A stretch of DNA of 64,000 nucleotides from the NCBI RefSeq assembly GCF_900129745.1, contig NZ_FQWS01000001.1, positions 930,001 to 994,000 of the forward strand, in the 5' to 3' direction. This DNA is from Winogradskyella jejuensis (GTDB taxonomy: Bacteria > Bacteroidota > Bacteroidia > Flavobacteriales > Flavobacteriaceae). The notes below the pieces were generated by a model. The model was not told the DNA's origin. It searched no databases and saw only the letters and a program-made list of their open reading frames with translations. Shown here piece by piece: positions 25,857 to 36,086 of this stretch. Within the stretch, counting starts at the first letter, position 1. Each line of letters begins with the position of its first letter. A program made the translations under genes and the position numbers.

Positions 25857-26930
25857 CTAAAACAATTTAAGTTGTCCGTTTTTGTATTGTTCATGAAGTT
25901 CCTTATTTAGTCTAGGCATTGATTTGTCTTCAAAATACTTAAGCCTGGCCAACTTTATAGTGTCGTTTATTTGCTTTGCGATATGGCCTTCGCCACGCAT
26001 ACGCTTCCCATATCTGCTTTCATTAAGCGTACCTCCATGACAATCTTGAATTTGATGCAATACTTTATCGGCTCTATCAGGCATAGTTTTTCTAATCCAA
26101 TCCGTAAATAGTTCTCCAATAGCACCATTAAGTCTTACAATGGCATGTGCAATACTTAAAGCACCTAATTCAGACACTTTTTTAGCCATTGGTAAGATTT
26201 CATGACTATTTATAGATGGAATTATTGGCGCTAACATCACATTTACGGGGATTCCATTTTCACTCAAAACCTGAACGGTTTCTAATCGTTTTTTAATAGT
26301 TGCTGTTCTGGGTTCTAAAATTCGTCTAGTATCCTCGGATAAAGACGTAATTGAAATATTGACACCTATGAGATTATCTTTTGCTAAGTCTTTTAGCAAA
26401 TCCAAATCGCGAAGAATGAGACTATTCTTGGTAATTATGCCTACAGGATGTTTGTACTTTAAGAAAACTTCTAGACATTTTCTAGTCAGCTGAAACTGCT
26501 TCTCGGCAGGCTGATAACAATCTGTATTGCCAGACATAACAATAGTTTGGGCCTTCCAGCTTTTCTTTTTCAAGAGTGCTTCAAGTAGTTTTGGAGCGTC
26601 TTTTTTGACCGAAATTCTACGCTCAAAATCTAGGCCAGCACTATAACCCCAAAATTCATGACTGTTACGTGCGTAGCAATAAATACAGCCATGCTCGCAA
26701 CCTTGATACATATTCATTGAATAGGCCATGCCCACATCTGGACTGGTCACTTTGTTGACTATAGTTTTTGGAAAAACATTGAGGTATTGCGTCTTGTTTT
26801 TATCTGCAATCTCACCTTCTTTATGGCAAAATTCTAAGAAATCGTCACGCATTTCATAAGACAACTCCAAAAAACGATTGTGACTATTATGTTGTGCGCC
26901 GCGACCTTTTATTACAGATGTATCACTCAT
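25857..26930 (-). CDS. PA0069 family radical SAM protein
   Basis: The 357-residue protein has the radical SAM cluster motif Cys-x3-Cys-x2-Cys in YQGCEHGCIYCYAR (about residue 75-88), then the family-typical VMSGNTDCYQPAEK and ITKNSLILRDLDLL. It belongs to the SplB-related group of uncharacterised proteins in COG1533. The reaction is not known. It is 1 of 2 genes between the haloperoxidase and enoyl-CoA hydratase genes; no operon partner is evident. Confidence 0.92.
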   Translation of the reverse strand: MSDTSVIKGRGAQHNSHNRFLELSYEMRDDFLEFCHKEGEIADKNKTQYLNVFPKTIVNKVTSPDVGMAYSMNMYQGCEHGCIYCYARNSHEFWGYSAGLDFERRISVKKDAPKLLEALLKKKSWKAQTIVMSGNTDCYQPAEKQFQLTRKCLEVFLKYKHPVGIITKNSLILRDLDLLKDLAKDNLIGVNISITSLSEDTRRILEPRTATIKKRLETVQVLSENGIPVNVMLAPIIPSINSHEILPMAKKVSELGALSIAHAIVRLNGAIGELFTDWIRKTMPDRADKVLHQIQDCHGGTLNESRYGKRMRGEGHIAKQINDTIKLARLKYFEDKSMPRLNKELHEQYKNGQLKLF

Positions 26931-27038
26931 ACTAACTTTAGACTCCTTAGAAATGGACTTCTAAAATTAGACGTAATTCTGCCTTAAGACTGTTAATTAC
27001 TCAAAAGGTTTTGAACAAATTTTGTAGGAAGAGGACTG

Positions 27039-27821
27039 TTATTCCCCTGGAAAATCAGCTTTACGTTTTTCTAAAAATGCTGTCGTGCCTTCTTTAAAAT
27101 CTTCAGTGCCAAAACAATTACCAAAGGCTTCAATTTCGGCTTGGTAACCATCTACACCATCTTTGTAATTAGCATTAATTGCAGAAATAGCTTCGGCAAT
27201 GGCCACAGAAGAATTGCGCATAATCTTACCTGCAATTTTTTCGCAAAGTGGTAATAATTCGTCTTGCTCTACCACATGGTTTACTAAACCGTAATTTAAG
27301 GCTTGATTAGCGTCTATCATTCCTGCTGTCATCACCATTTCCATAGCTCGGCCTTTGCCTACTAATTGCGGTAAACGTTGTGTCCCACCATAACCTGGGA
27401 TAACACCAAGAGAAACTTCTGGCAAGCCCATCTTAGCATTAGTACTTGCTACTCTAAAATGACAAGCCATTGCCAATTCTAATCCGCCACCCAATGCAAA
27501 ACCATTGACAGCTGCAATAACTGGTGTGCTTAAATTCTCTACAAAATCGAATAGCAGCTCTTGTCCTTTTGCAGCCAATTTTCCGCCTTCTTCAACATTA
27601 AAATCGGCAAATTCGCTAATATCTGCTCCAGCAACAAAAGCCTTTTCGCCACTACCGGTTACGATAATCACTTTTGTGTCTCTATAATGGTCAGCTTCAT
27701 CAAAAGCATTGTGTAATTCTTGAATAGTTTCACGATTAAGTGCATTTAGCTTGCTAGGTCTATTAATGGTAATTGTAGTTATTCCGTTTGATGTTTCGGT
27801 AAGAATGTTGTTGTAACTCAT
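27039..27821 (-). CDS. Enoyl-CoA hydratase/isomerase family protein
   Basis: The 260-residue crotonase-fold protein shows ITINRPSKLNALN, AFVAGADISEF (oxyanion hole), the GFALGGGLELAMACHFRVAS block and EVSLGVIPGYGGTQRLP with the catalytic Glu. The complete motif set fits a true enoyl-CoA hydratase in fatty acid degradation. A stem-loop (27842-27862) lies just upstream of its start in the gap to the histidine kinase gene. Confidence 0.92.
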   Translation of the reverse strand: MSYNNILTETSNGITTITINRPSKLNALNRETIQELHNAFDEADHYRDTKVIIVTGSGEKAFVAGADISEFADFNVEEGGKLAAKGQELLFDFVENLSTPVIAAVNGFALGGGLELAMACHFRVASTNAKMGLPEVSLGVIPGYGGTQRLPQLVGKGRAMEMVMTAGMIDANQALNYGLVNHVVEQDELLPLCEKIAGKIMRNSSVAIAEAISAINANYKDGVDGYQAEIEAFGNCFGTEDFKEGTTAFLEKRKADFPGE

Positions 27822-27841
27822 AAATTCGTTTGTTTAAAAAG

Positions 27842-27862
27842 ACCCTGAAACGAGCTCAGGGT
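27842..27862. repeat. Hairpin repeat between the enoyl-CoA hydratase and histidine kinase genes
   Basis: ACCCTGA pairs with TCAGGGT around a seven-base loop, in the 48-bp gap 27822-27869. I know similar ACCCTGA...TCAGGGT hairpins as a dispersed element of flavobacteria; here it may also end or protect the kinase transcript. Confidence 0.5.
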
Positions 27863-27869
27863 GACAAAA

Positions 27870-29324
27870 TCATTTCTCTGGAAAAGTTACTGTAAATATA
27901 GTGCCTTTTCCGTATTCTGAAGTAAAAGTAATAGTTCCGCCATAAGTTTCTACGATATTTTTTACCATGGCTAATCCGAGTCCCATCCCACTTGTCTTGG
28001 TAGTGAATTTCGGTTCAAATATTTTAGTTTTATTATCCTCACTAACTCCAGAACCATTATCTTCTACAGTGATATTCACAGTATTGTCTTTTGTAAAAAC
28101 CTTTACCTCAATTCTTGGATTCTCAGCATCATCAGCAATGGCTTGTATGCCATTTTTAACTAGATTGGTCACTACTCTAATGAGCTGTGTTCTGTCGAAT
28201 TTTGCAATAATTTCTTGCTCCTCAGGGAAATAAGTGATATAGCTTTCATTGAAAATATCTAAAGCCAACTTTACGACATGCACCACATTGAGTTCTTCTT
28301 TTTGCTGTGCTGGCATTTTAGCAAAATTTGAAAATGCCGAAGCTATTGAACTCATGGTATCTATTTGCTGAATTAAGGTATTACTATATTCTGAAACCTT
28401 TTGCTCGATGTTTTCGTCATTGGGATTAAACTTTCGTTGAAAACTTTGGACACTCAATCGCATAGGTGTTAATGGATTTTTAATTTCGTGTGCCACCTGT
28501 TTTGCCATTTCTCGCCAAGCTTGCTCACGCTCGCTGGTTGCTAATTGTACCGCTGACTCTTCAAGTTCATCAATCATACCGTTGTACGATTTTACTAAAG
28601 TTTCAATCTCAATACTAGACGATTCTATGTCTATTTTCTTGTTTCGTTTTTCTAAACGAAACTCATTCATCTTATCGCTAATGGTTTTAAGAGAACGTGT
28701 AATATATTTGGACACAAAATAGGCTAGCACTATCGCTGCTAAAATCATGATTAAATAGGCAATCCCTATTCTTGTTAAAAACTCATTCAACTCTCGGTTA
28801 AAAATATCATCATCTTCTAAATAAGGAATGTTTAGAATGGCAATATTTTTGAATTTCTCGTCTGTGATGTACGAATATGAAGACTGAAAGACTTTACCAT
28901 TAATTTCATTTTTAATAACATAACGATGCTCTGCGGTATTAGCAAGCTGATTTAAAACCTCTGCGCTTAAACATACATCTACAGTATTTTGTTGTAGTGC
29001 TGCTTTAGAAGATTTAAGCAACTGGCCTTCTAAATCGTACAGATTAATTTGAAGCCCATGAACATTAGCTATATTAAATATTTCATCTCTAAAAATAAAA
29101 GGTAATTTTTCTGTAATTACAGGAAAAGACGTCTCGTCAATTACCAAATCAATACTTCGCCTTATAGCTGCCTCTTTACGCTCTAATCTATCGGCATGAT
29201 ACTCTCTAGCCTCCTCATTATATTGGTATATGGTAACTACGGCAATTAAAATAGATGCTAATAATACGAGAAGTATCATAGCAATAAAGATGCGCGAACG
29301 AAGAGATAGTTTTTTTAACGCCAT
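27870..29324 (-). CDS. NtrY-like sensor histidine kinase
   Basis: The 484-residue kinase has a membrane segment at about 12-33, an extracytoplasmic sensor region, a second membrane segment at about 185-205, HAMP-type linker, the phosphoacceptor box MAKQVAHEIKNPLTPMRLSVQ and ATP-binding motifs NGIQAIADDAENP, DNGSGVS and GMGLGLAMVKNIVETYGG. The PLTPMRLSVQ context is typical of NtrY-like kinases. No response regulator lies beside it, so its partner is elsewhere. Confidence 0.92.
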   Translation of the reverse strand: MALKKLSLRSRIFIAMILLVLLASILIAVVTIYQYNEEAREYHADRLERKEAAIRRSIDLVIDETSFPVITEKLPFIFRDEIFNIANVHGLQINLYDLEGQLLKSSKAALQQNTVDVCLSAEVLNQLANTAEHRYVIKNEINGKVFQSSYSYITDEKFKNIAILNIPYLEDDDIFNRELNEFLTRIGIAYLIMILAAIVLAYFVSKYITRSLKTISDKMNEFRLEKRNKKIDIESSSIEIETLVKSYNGMIDELEESAVQLATSEREQAWREMAKQVAHEIKNPLTPMRLSVQSFQRKFNPNDENIEQKVSEYSNTLIQQIDTMSSIASAFSNFAKMPAQQKEELNVVHVVKLALDIFNESYITYFPEEQEIIAKFDRTQLIRVVTNLVKNGIQAIADDAENPRIEVKVFTKDNTVNITVEDNGSGVSEDNKTKIFEPKFTTKTSGMGLGLAMVKNIVETYGGTITFTSEYGKGTIFTVTFPEK

Positions 29325-29367
29325 GCAGTGATTTAAGATTATTTAAATATAGCAATAATCAAGCCAA

Positions 29368-29931
29368 TTAAGCATTGGGATTTTTTGCTCTAATGTTTTT
29401 ATAAATCTTAAAACCGAGCATAATCAGAATTCCTAAAACAACAATCCCTATAACTCCAAACACCCAATTTAGTGCGTTTTTTAATACCACCAAAAACACT
29501 ACAGCAAATAGAATGAAGGTTGCACCCTCATTCCAAATGCGCATAAAACTCGATGATTTTTTTACGATATCTTTTTGAAGTTGTTTGTAATAGACATGCG
29601 TTTGTATTTGATATACAATGAGCAATAATACAAAGCCTAATTTGACTTGCATCCAAGCGTCTGTTAAGTAAAATAGCCTTGACCAAACCAGCAAGATACC
29701 GAATATAATTGCCAAAATACTTGAAGGCCAAGTAATAATAAACCATAAGCGTTTTGCCATTAGTTTTAGCTGTTTCCCTAAGATTTCTTTTTCTGGAGAT
29801 GGTTTATGAAACGCCTCAATTTGGTAAACAAATAATCTTGGTATGTAAAATAAACCTGCAAACCAAGTGACTACAAAAATGATATGTAGTGATTTTATGT
29901 AGTTGTAATATTCTGCTAAAATGTTTTCCAT
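29368..29931 (-). CDS. hemJ: HemJ-like protoporphyrinogen IX oxidase (CopD family)
   Basis: The 187-residue membrane protein has four to five helices and the HemJ signature: YIKSLHIIFVVTWFAGLFYIPRLFVYQIEA with the conserved His near residue 16, then LKLMAKRLWFIITWPS and a Trp-rich C-terminal half. HemJ oxidises protoporphyrinogen IX to protoporphyrin IX. No hemG or hemY is seen in the window, so this could supply the step between HemF (42568) and HemH (34954). The gene name is by family resemblance. Confidence 0.75.
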   Translation of the reverse strand: MENILAEYYNYIKSLHIIFVVTWFAGLFYIPRLFVYQIEAFHKPSPEKEILGKQLKLMAKRLWFIITWPSSILAIIFGILLVWSRLFYLTDAWMQVKLGFVLLLIVYQIQTHVYYKQLQKDIVKKSSSFMRIWNEGATFILFAVVFLVVLKNALNWVFGVIGIVVLGILIMLGFKIYKNIRAKNPNA

Positions 29932-29991
29932 ATGTAATCTTACCTATCAGATTTTATATAAGTTCTCTAAGATTGAGATGCTATTTAATGC

Positions 29992-30453
29992 TTATTCGTC
30001 TTTTATTTTAAGCCATTCTTCATACGTGACCACTCGCTTTTCACTATCGGATTTTGGCTTGCCTGGCAGAATACCAATAAATTCTAGATAATGTCCATCA
30101 GGGTCGCAAAAATATATGGAAATTGCTGGCATCCAAACAAAAACCATTGGGTCTTTTGTTCCATCATTTAAAAAATTCCAATATTCAATATTTCGAGATT
30201 TTAAAAAATCGACTGACTCATTTAACACCCAATCTGGCTCACATTCAAAGGCGAAATGTCTAACATCAATTAGCTCTTTTGGTTTCTCCCAAAGACCAAG
30301 CATATACTGCTTGTCATCTCCAATCCAGAAAAAGGAAGTGCGTCTTTCATTATTAAAACGGCATTGTTTTAAACCAAGCGTATTCTTATAAAAATCAATA
30401 GAGCGTTCAAGATTTTCAACAAATAAATGCGTTTCATAGAGTCCTTTTATCAT
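29992..30453 (-). CDS. VOC family (glyoxalase-like) protein
   Basis: The 153-residue protein has two beta-alpha-beta-beta-beta units of the vicinal oxygen chelate fold, starting YETHLFVENLERSIDFYKNTLGL and ending ISIYFCDPDGHYLEFIGILPG. Metal ligands are expected at His8-type and Glu positions near LEF. This subgroup includes glyoxalases, dioxygenases and antibiotic-resistance proteins; the sequence does not say which. It is 11 bases from the BNR protein gene, on the same strand. Confidence 0.88.
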   Translation of the reverse strand: MIKGLYETHLFVENLERSIDFYKNTLGLKQCRFNNERRTSFFWIGDDKQYMLGLWEKPKELIDVRHFAFECEPDWVLNESVDFLKSRNIEYWNFLNDGTKDPMVFVWMPAISIYFCDPDGHYLEFIGILPGKPKSDSEKRVVTYEEWLKIKDE

Positions 30454-30464
30454 CTGAATCTTTA

Positions 30465-33400
30465 TTAATCCTCTACAAATAAATAATTCAATTGTTTAGA
30501 ATTAAATGCATTATTAAATGCTTTTACTTCATCACTTAAAATAGTATTAAAAGCTGAAAGTTCTTTTTCAATTTTACCAGTTAATTCATTTTTTACAGCA
30601 ATATCTTGAGCCGTTGGTGCAAAATCGCCCATACGAACTAAAGAATTAAGATGCCCTAATTTATTGGTTAAACGAATTGGAAAATTCAACGGGTCTTGAC
30701 CACTTCTATTTTTAGTTTGGTATAATGCTTTTTCGATATCGCTTAACTTTTCTTGGAGTGCTTTTGCTTTTTCAACTAAATCTTTAACATTCTCATCGTC
30801 TTTGTATTGGCTTTGGAAAGCGCCTAACTGCTTATTGATATTTCTAATCTTTTTAATGGATTTGTGCGCTTCATCCATCGTTGCATTTACATCTTCAATA
30901 AACTTGAATTGTGCTTCCATATCTGCTAAAGTGCTTTCTGCTCTTGGGTCAGCAAGAATTGTGAAAGGCTGCGATAATTCTTCACCATTGACATTTAAAC
31001 TCACCTTATACTTACCTGGTGTAGCCCTTGGACCTTCTAAACTTGCCCACCATAAAATCATGCCTGGCAAACGTTCTGCTCCATCGTAGGTCATATCCCA
31101 AACAAACTGATTTGCACCTTTTTTTACCATAAGTTTATTCTTCTTGTCTTTGTTAGAATAAGTTTTTATTGTATCTCCTTTTTTATCAAAATACGTCAAA
31201 GACACTTTATCATCATCCTTTAAATCTTTCAAATTGAAATATGTAATAACACCATTTGGATGATTGGTACCTGCTGTTTTGCTGCCTTTACGACTTCCGC
31301 CACGCATTCTGTAAATGTCTTTTGGTTTGAATAATATATTCTTATTCAAATCGGCATTGTACAACTGATGAATAACCGATAAGTCGTCAATCATCCAAAG
31401 GCTTCGACCTTGAGTCGCTACAATAAGATTATTGTCTTTTATGGTTAAATCTGTAATTGGTACTATTGGTAAATTCAGCTGAAATGGTTTCCAGTTTTTA
31501 CCATTATTAAAAGAAATATACATTCCAGTTTCTGTACCTGCATATAGCAATCCTTTTTGTTTTGGGTCTTCGCGAAGCACTCTTGTAAAATGCTCGTTAT
31601 TGATGCCTTTTGTGATTTTTGTCCAGCTTTTTCCGTAGTCGGTAGTTTTATATAAATACGGCGCAAAATCACCTGTTTTATATTTTGTTCCTGCGATGTA
31701 GCACGTCCCTTCATCAAAAGCACTTGGCTCAATACTATTTATCATCATCCATTCTGGCATTCCTTTTGGCGTGACGTTATCCCAGTTTTTTCCACCATCT
31801 TTAGATACATGTATCAAACCATCATCACTTCCAACCCAAAGTAAACCTTCTTTTAATGGCGATTCTTGCGCTGCGAAAATGGTACAATAATATTCTACCG
31901 ACGTGTTATCTTGTGTAATTGGTCCACCTGAAGATTTTAGTTTTTCTGGGTCATTACGTGTTAAATCTGGACTAATAATGTCCCAAGATTGCCCTTCATT
32001 TTCAGTCACATGTACATGCTGTGAAAAGGTGTACATTCTATTTGGATTATGCTTGGAGAATATAATCGGAAAATTCCACTGAAAACGATACTTCATACCT
32101 TCTGCACCATGACCCATTGGGTTGTCTGGCCAAACGTTAATGGCTCTAACCGTTCCTGTTTTATGGTTTACTCGGGTTAAGAAACCGTCATAACTTCCGC
32201 CGTAAACAATATCATTGTCTTCTGGGTCAACGGCAATATGTGCCGATTCGCCACCTGCTGTGCTTTCCCAATCGTCTTCAATAATGGCTCTTCCGTCTGT
32301 CCTGTGCGGAATTCTAATCGTAGAATTATCTTGTTGCGCAGCGTAAATTCGGTATGGAAATGCATTATCCGTAGTCACGCGGTAAAATTGTGAGGTTGGC
32401 TGATTATAATAGGTGCTCCATGTTTCGCCACCATCGTAGGTGACTTGTGCGCCACCGTCATCTCCAATAATCATACGGTTTGGGTCTTCTGGTGCAATCC
32501 ATAAATCATGATGGTCGCCATGAGGCGCGCGATAATTTCCGAATGTTTTTCCACCATCTGTACTTTTATGGTAACTTACATTCAACACATAAACGGTATT
32601 AATATCTTTGGTGTCTGCATAAACACGTGTGTAATACCAAGCACGCTGGCGTAATTTACGCTCGCTATTAACTTGGTTCCAAGTTTCGCCACCATCGTCG
32701 CTTCGGTATAAGCCACCTTTATCTTTATTTTCTACAATTGCCCAAACCCGCTGGTTATTTAATGGCGAAACAGTAACGCCAATGATGCCTAAAGTGCCTT
32801 CAGGAAAGCCTTTCATCTTAGAAATTTCAGTCCAAGTTTCTCCGCTATCTGTACTTTTCCATAAGGCTGAACCTTCGCCACCAGAACTTAAACTATAAGG
32901 TGTACGCTGGATACGCCATGTTGAAGCGTATAAAATTCTTGGATTTGTTGGGTCCATGATTAAATCGACCACTCCAGAATGTTCGTTAGAAAATAAGGTC
33001 TTTTTCCATGTTTTTCCGCCATCAACACTCTTATAAACACCGCGTTCTTCTGTTGGTTTATAGATATTCCCCATAACACCTGCATAAACGATTCTGTGAT
33101 CTGTTGGGTGAATAGCAATACGCGGAATATGGCGCGATTTTGGTAATCCTGAAGCTTGCCAAGTTTTACCTGCGTCAACGCTTTTCCACATACCATAACC
33201 TGATGATACGTTGCCTCTTACTGTTTTCTCTCCGCCACCAACGTAAATAACGTTAGGGTCGCTTTTTGAAACTGCAATGGCACCAATACTTCCCCCGAAA
33301 AAACCATCAGAAATGTTTTCCCATTGGCGACCACCATTCATGGTCTTCCAAATACCACCACCAGTAGCACCAAAATAATAGAGGTTGGGTTGATTCGGCA

Positions 33401-33551
33401 CGCCAGTTACGGCGGCACTTCTTCCGCCACGGAAAGGTCCGACAAGCCTATATTCCAATCCTGAATAATGGGATTCGTCAAAGTTTTGGGCGTTAAGATT
33501 TAAACTAAAAAACGATAGCAGAACTGCTACAATAATGGTTGATAATCGCAT
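30465..33551 (-). CDS. Sortilin-like/VPS10 BNR-repeat secreted protein
   Basis: The 1028-residue protein has a signal peptide (cleavage near LNAQN) and at least ten Asp-box (BNR) repeats such as SVDGGKTWKKT, STDSGETWTEI, SDDGGETWNQV and TYDGGETWSTY in a long beta-propeller region (about 30-690). The C-terminal third has a beta domain (about 740-850) and a helical region. This matches the exported 'glycosyl hydrolase/WD40-like' proteins of Bacteroidetes; true hydrolase activity has not been shown, and sugar or peptide binding at the surface is equally possible. Confidence 0.9.
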   Translation of the reverse strand: MRLSTIIVAVLLSFFSLNLNAQNFDESHYSGLEYRLVGPFRGGRSAAVTGVPNQPNLYYFGATGGGIWKTMNGGRQWENISDGFFGGSIGAIAVSKSDPNVIYVGGGEKTVRGNVSSGYGMWKSVDAGKTWQASGLPKSRHIPRIAIHPTDHRIVYAGVMGNIYKPTEERGVYKSVDGGKTWKKTLFSNEHSGVVDLIMDPTNPRILYASTWRIQRTPYSLSSGGEGSALWKSTDSGETWTEISKMKGFPEGTLGIIGVTVSPLNNQRVWAIVENKDKGGLYRSDDGGETWNQVNSERKLRQRAWYYTRVYADTKDINTVYVLNVSYHKSTDGGKTFGNYRAPHGDHHDLWIAPEDPNRMIIGDDGGAQVTYDGGETWSTYYNQPTSQFYRVTTDNAFPYRIYAAQQDNSTIRIPHRTDGRAIIEDDWESTAGGESAHIAVDPEDNDIVYGGSYDGFLTRVNHKTGTVRAINVWPDNPMGHGAEGMKYRFQWNFPIIFSKHNPNRMYTFSQHVHVTENEGQSWDIISPDLTRNDPEKLKSSGGPITQDNTSVEYYCTIFAAQESPLKEGLLWVGSDDGLIHVSKDGGKNWDNVTPKGMPEWMMINSIEPSAFDEGTCYIAGTKYKTGDFAPYLYKTTDYGKSWTKITKGINNEHFTRVLREDPKQKGLLYAGTETGMYISFNNGKNWKPFQLNLPIVPITDLTIKDNNLIVATQGRSLWMIDDLSVIHQLYNADLNKNILFKPKDIYRMRGGSRKGSKTAGTNHPNGVITYFNLKDLKDDDKVSLTYFDKKGDTIKTYSNKDKKNKLMVKKGANQFVWDMTYDGAERLPGMILWWASLEGPRATPGKYKVSLNVNGEELSQPFTILADPRAESTLADMEAQFKFIEDVNATMDEAHKSIKKIRNINKQLGAFQSQYKDDENVKDLVEKAKALQEKLSDIEKALYQTKNRSGQDPLNFPIRLTNKLGHLNSLVRMGDFAPTAQDIAVKNELTGKIEKELSAFNTILSDEVKAFNNAFNSKQLNYLFVED

Positions 33552-33607
33552 GAGTAGTTATAAGTTAGTTTTCGAAATCTAAAAATAAAGAATAAAATCT
33601 AGAAGAT

Positions 33608-34954
33608 TTAGGCTGTTTCTAACTTTAACTTTACTTCGCGTTTTAGGAAAAAGAAAGTGACAATTGTAGATAACACATCAGAAATAGGAAATGCTATCCA
33701 AACGCCCAATTCGCCATAAAACTTTGGAAGAATTAGAATAAGAGGTATAAAAAATAAGCCCTGACGTGTTAGGGTTAATAGCAACGCTGGAATTGCTTTC
33801 CCAACGGCCTGAAAATAAGCTGCTCCAATAAGCTGCAGTGCAATTATAGGCGTAGCTGCAAAAACCCATCGCATTGCTGATGGTGTTTCTTTAATGACTT
33901 GCGCATCTTGTGTAAATACTTTTGTTATGGTTTCAGGGAAAATCATCAAAAACACAAAAATAACTGTCGCTAATAGTGCAGCATACCTAATCGCCGTATA
34001 GATAACTTCTTTTACACGTTTATACTTTTCTGCACCATAATTATAACCCGCAATAGGCAAGAACCCTTGCGTTATGCCATAGATTGGAAAAAGCGCAAAC
34101 ATAAGCATTCGTCCCACTATAGCGTAAGCTGTAACGGAAGTCTCACCACCTAAATCGAACAAAATATTATTCATTAATAAATAGGTAACACTAACAATTG
34201 CTTGTCTCGAAAGGGTTACAAAACCCAAAGCTCCAATTTCTTTTATAATGGGTAAATCAAGTCCAAGATGTTTTGAATTGATTTTTAATTCGGAATGTTC
34301 TGAAAGAAAAAACCATAGAATAAACAAAAAGCAAAGTATGTAAGAACCTGTTGTAGCCCAAGCAGCACCAGCCATTCCTAAGTCTAAAATGTTTATAAAT
34401 AATACATCTAGAAGGAGGTTACCAACCGATGGAAACATCATGGCGTACATGGCAAATTTTGGTTTACCGATAGCACGAATTACGGTATTTCCCATCATAC
34501 AAAGTGCTAAAACTGGCACACCATATAAAACAATAGTATAATACGTTTTTGCAGGTTCGAAAATTACACCTTTACCTCCAAAAGCTGGAACAAGTGTATC
34601 TACAAATAAAAGTCCGAAAATCACAAAAACAATAGTAAACAAAATGGTAAGCGTAATTTGATTACCAAATGTCTTACAAGCTTTTGCATTTTGGTTAGCG
34701 CCAAGTGCTCTTGAGATTATGGATGAGCCACCAACACCAATGGCCATACCCAAAGCTGCAATAAAAAAAGATACCGGAAGGACAACATTTATAGCGGCAA
34801 TGGCGGTTGAGCCTATCCAATTACCAACAAAAATAGTATCAACAAGAATGTTTAAAGACATCACCAGAATACCAATAGAAGCTGGTACGGCTTGCTTTAT
34901 TAGGAGTTTGCCAATAGGCTCATACCCTAAGTCTTGTGAAGATACGTTTGCCAT
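33608..34954 (-). CDS. MATE family efflux transporter
   Basis: The 448-residue protein has twelve predicted membrane helices in two similar halves (MNILVDTIFVGNWIGSTAIAAINVVLP in the first; GFLPIAGYNYGAEKYKRVKEVI in the second), the standard MATE layout. It would export cationic drugs or metabolites against Na+ or H+. Its start overlaps the hemH stop by one base (both at 34954), so the pump is cotranscribed with ferrochelatase; a role in tetrapyrrole efflux is only a guess. Confidence 0.92.
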   Translation of the reverse strand: MANVSSQDLGYEPIGKLLIKQAVPASIGILVMSLNILVDTIFVGNWIGSTAIAAINVVLPVSFFIAALGMAIGVGGSSIISRALGANQNAKACKTFGNQITLTILFTIVFVIFGLLFVDTLVPAFGGKGVIFEPAKTYYTIVLYGVPVLALCMMGNTVIRAIGKPKFAMYAMMFPSVGNLLLDVLFINILDLGMAGAAWATTGSYILCFLFILWFFLSEHSELKINSKHLGLDLPIIKEIGALGFVTLSRQAIVSVTYLLMNNILFDLGGETSVTAYAIVGRMLMFALFPIYGITQGFLPIAGYNYGAEKYKRVKEVIYTAIRYAALLATVIFVFLMIFPETITKVFTQDAQVIKETPSAMRWVFAATPIIALQLIGAAYFQAVGKAIPALLLTLTRQGLFFIPLILILPKFYGELGVWIAFPISDVLSTIVTFFFLKREVKLKLETA

Positions 34955-35991
34955 TAAACTATGGCATTTTCAGGCGTCTTCGCCCATTCTTCAATAATAT
35001 TGGTTAACACTTGAGCGAAATCATCACGCTCATTGAGGCATGGAATCACAGTAAATTCTTCTCCGCCAACTTCGTGAAAAATTTCTTCGCCTTCCATAGC
35101 TATTTCTTCTAAAGTCTCCAGACAATCACTTACAAAAGCTGGTGTTACAATAGCCATTTTTTTTATGCCTTCTTTTCCCATACGTTCAATCGTTCGGTCT
35201 GTGTATGGCTTTAACCATGGGTCAAATCCTAAACGCGATTGAAAGGTTGAGGAATACGTTCCGTTTTTTAAACCTAGTTTTTTAGCAACGTTTATAGTAG
35301 TGATTTCGCATTGGTGACGGTAACAAAATTCGTGTTGCGGACTTCCTTTTTTAAAACAGCATTTACCATCCATTTTACAATTACCGTTAGTGACGTCACT
35401 TTTACGGATATGACGTTCAGGCACACCGTGATAACTGAATAAAATATGTTCATAATCCAATCCGTTAAGGACTTCGCCTATACTTGTGGATAAGACATTA
35501 ATGTAATCTTCGCGCTTATAAAATGCCGGTGTTCTTGTAATTTTTACTTGTGGGAAATGCTCTGCAACCAACTCGTCAATTTTCACATCAATCGTTTCCG
35601 TTGTCGCCATGGCAAACTGTGGATATAGCGGAATGGTTTTAATCTCCGTACAACCTTTATCAACCAACTCTTGTAAACCATTTTTAAGCGTCATACTTCC
35701 GTAACGCATCGCCAAAGCGACTGGATAATCAACGCGTTTTTGCACCTTATCTTGAAGACGCTCGGATAATACAATCAACGGTGAACCTTCTTCCCACCAG
35801 ATTTTTTTATAGGCTTTTGCCGAAGCTTTTGGTCGCGTATTTAAAATAATTCCTTTCACCAAAAGTGTACGTGCCCAAAGCGGTACGTCTATAACTCGCT
35901 CGTCCATTAAGAACTCGCCTAAATAACGTTTTACGTCTTTTGGGTTTGGTGTGTCTGGTGAACCGAGGTTGACAAGAAGTATTCCTTTCAT
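34954..35991 (-). CDS. hemH: Ferrochelatase
   Basis: The 345-residue enzyme has LLVNLGSPDTP at the start, the catalytic His in FSYHGVPERHIRKSD, and TPAFVSDCLETLEEI with the conserved Glu residues. It inserts Fe2+ into protoporphyrin IX. An internal Cys-rich segment (GNCKMDGKCC...EFCYRHQCE, about residues 200-228) is frequent in the Bacteroidetes enzymes. It precedes the MATE gene and lies about 100 bp from the AraC-type regulator gene that is upstream of the haem operon. Confidence 0.95.
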   Translation of the reverse strand: MKGILLVNLGSPDTPNPKDVKRYLGEFLMDERVIDVPLWARTLLVKGIILNTRPKASAKAYKKIWWEEGSPLIVLSERLQDKVQKRVDYPVALAMRYGSMTLKNGLQELVDKGCTEIKTIPLYPQFAMATTETIDVKIDELVAEHFPQVKITRTPAFYKREDYINVLSTSIGEVLNGLDYEHILFSYHGVPERHIRKSDVTNGNCKMDGKCCFKKGSPQHEFCYRHQCEITTINVAKKLGLKNGTYSSTFQSRLGFDPWLKPYTDRTIERMGKEGIKKMAIVTPAFVSDCLETLEEIAMEGEEIFHEVGGEEFTVIPCLNERDDFAQVLTNIIEEWAKTPENAIV

Positions 35992-36086
35992 ATTATATTT
36001 TCTTTTTCAAGTGTAAAGATACGACCGTTTGAGTAAAGTGTTTTTTATTAATCTATTGTATTTTGTTATAAAAGTATTTAAATAAA

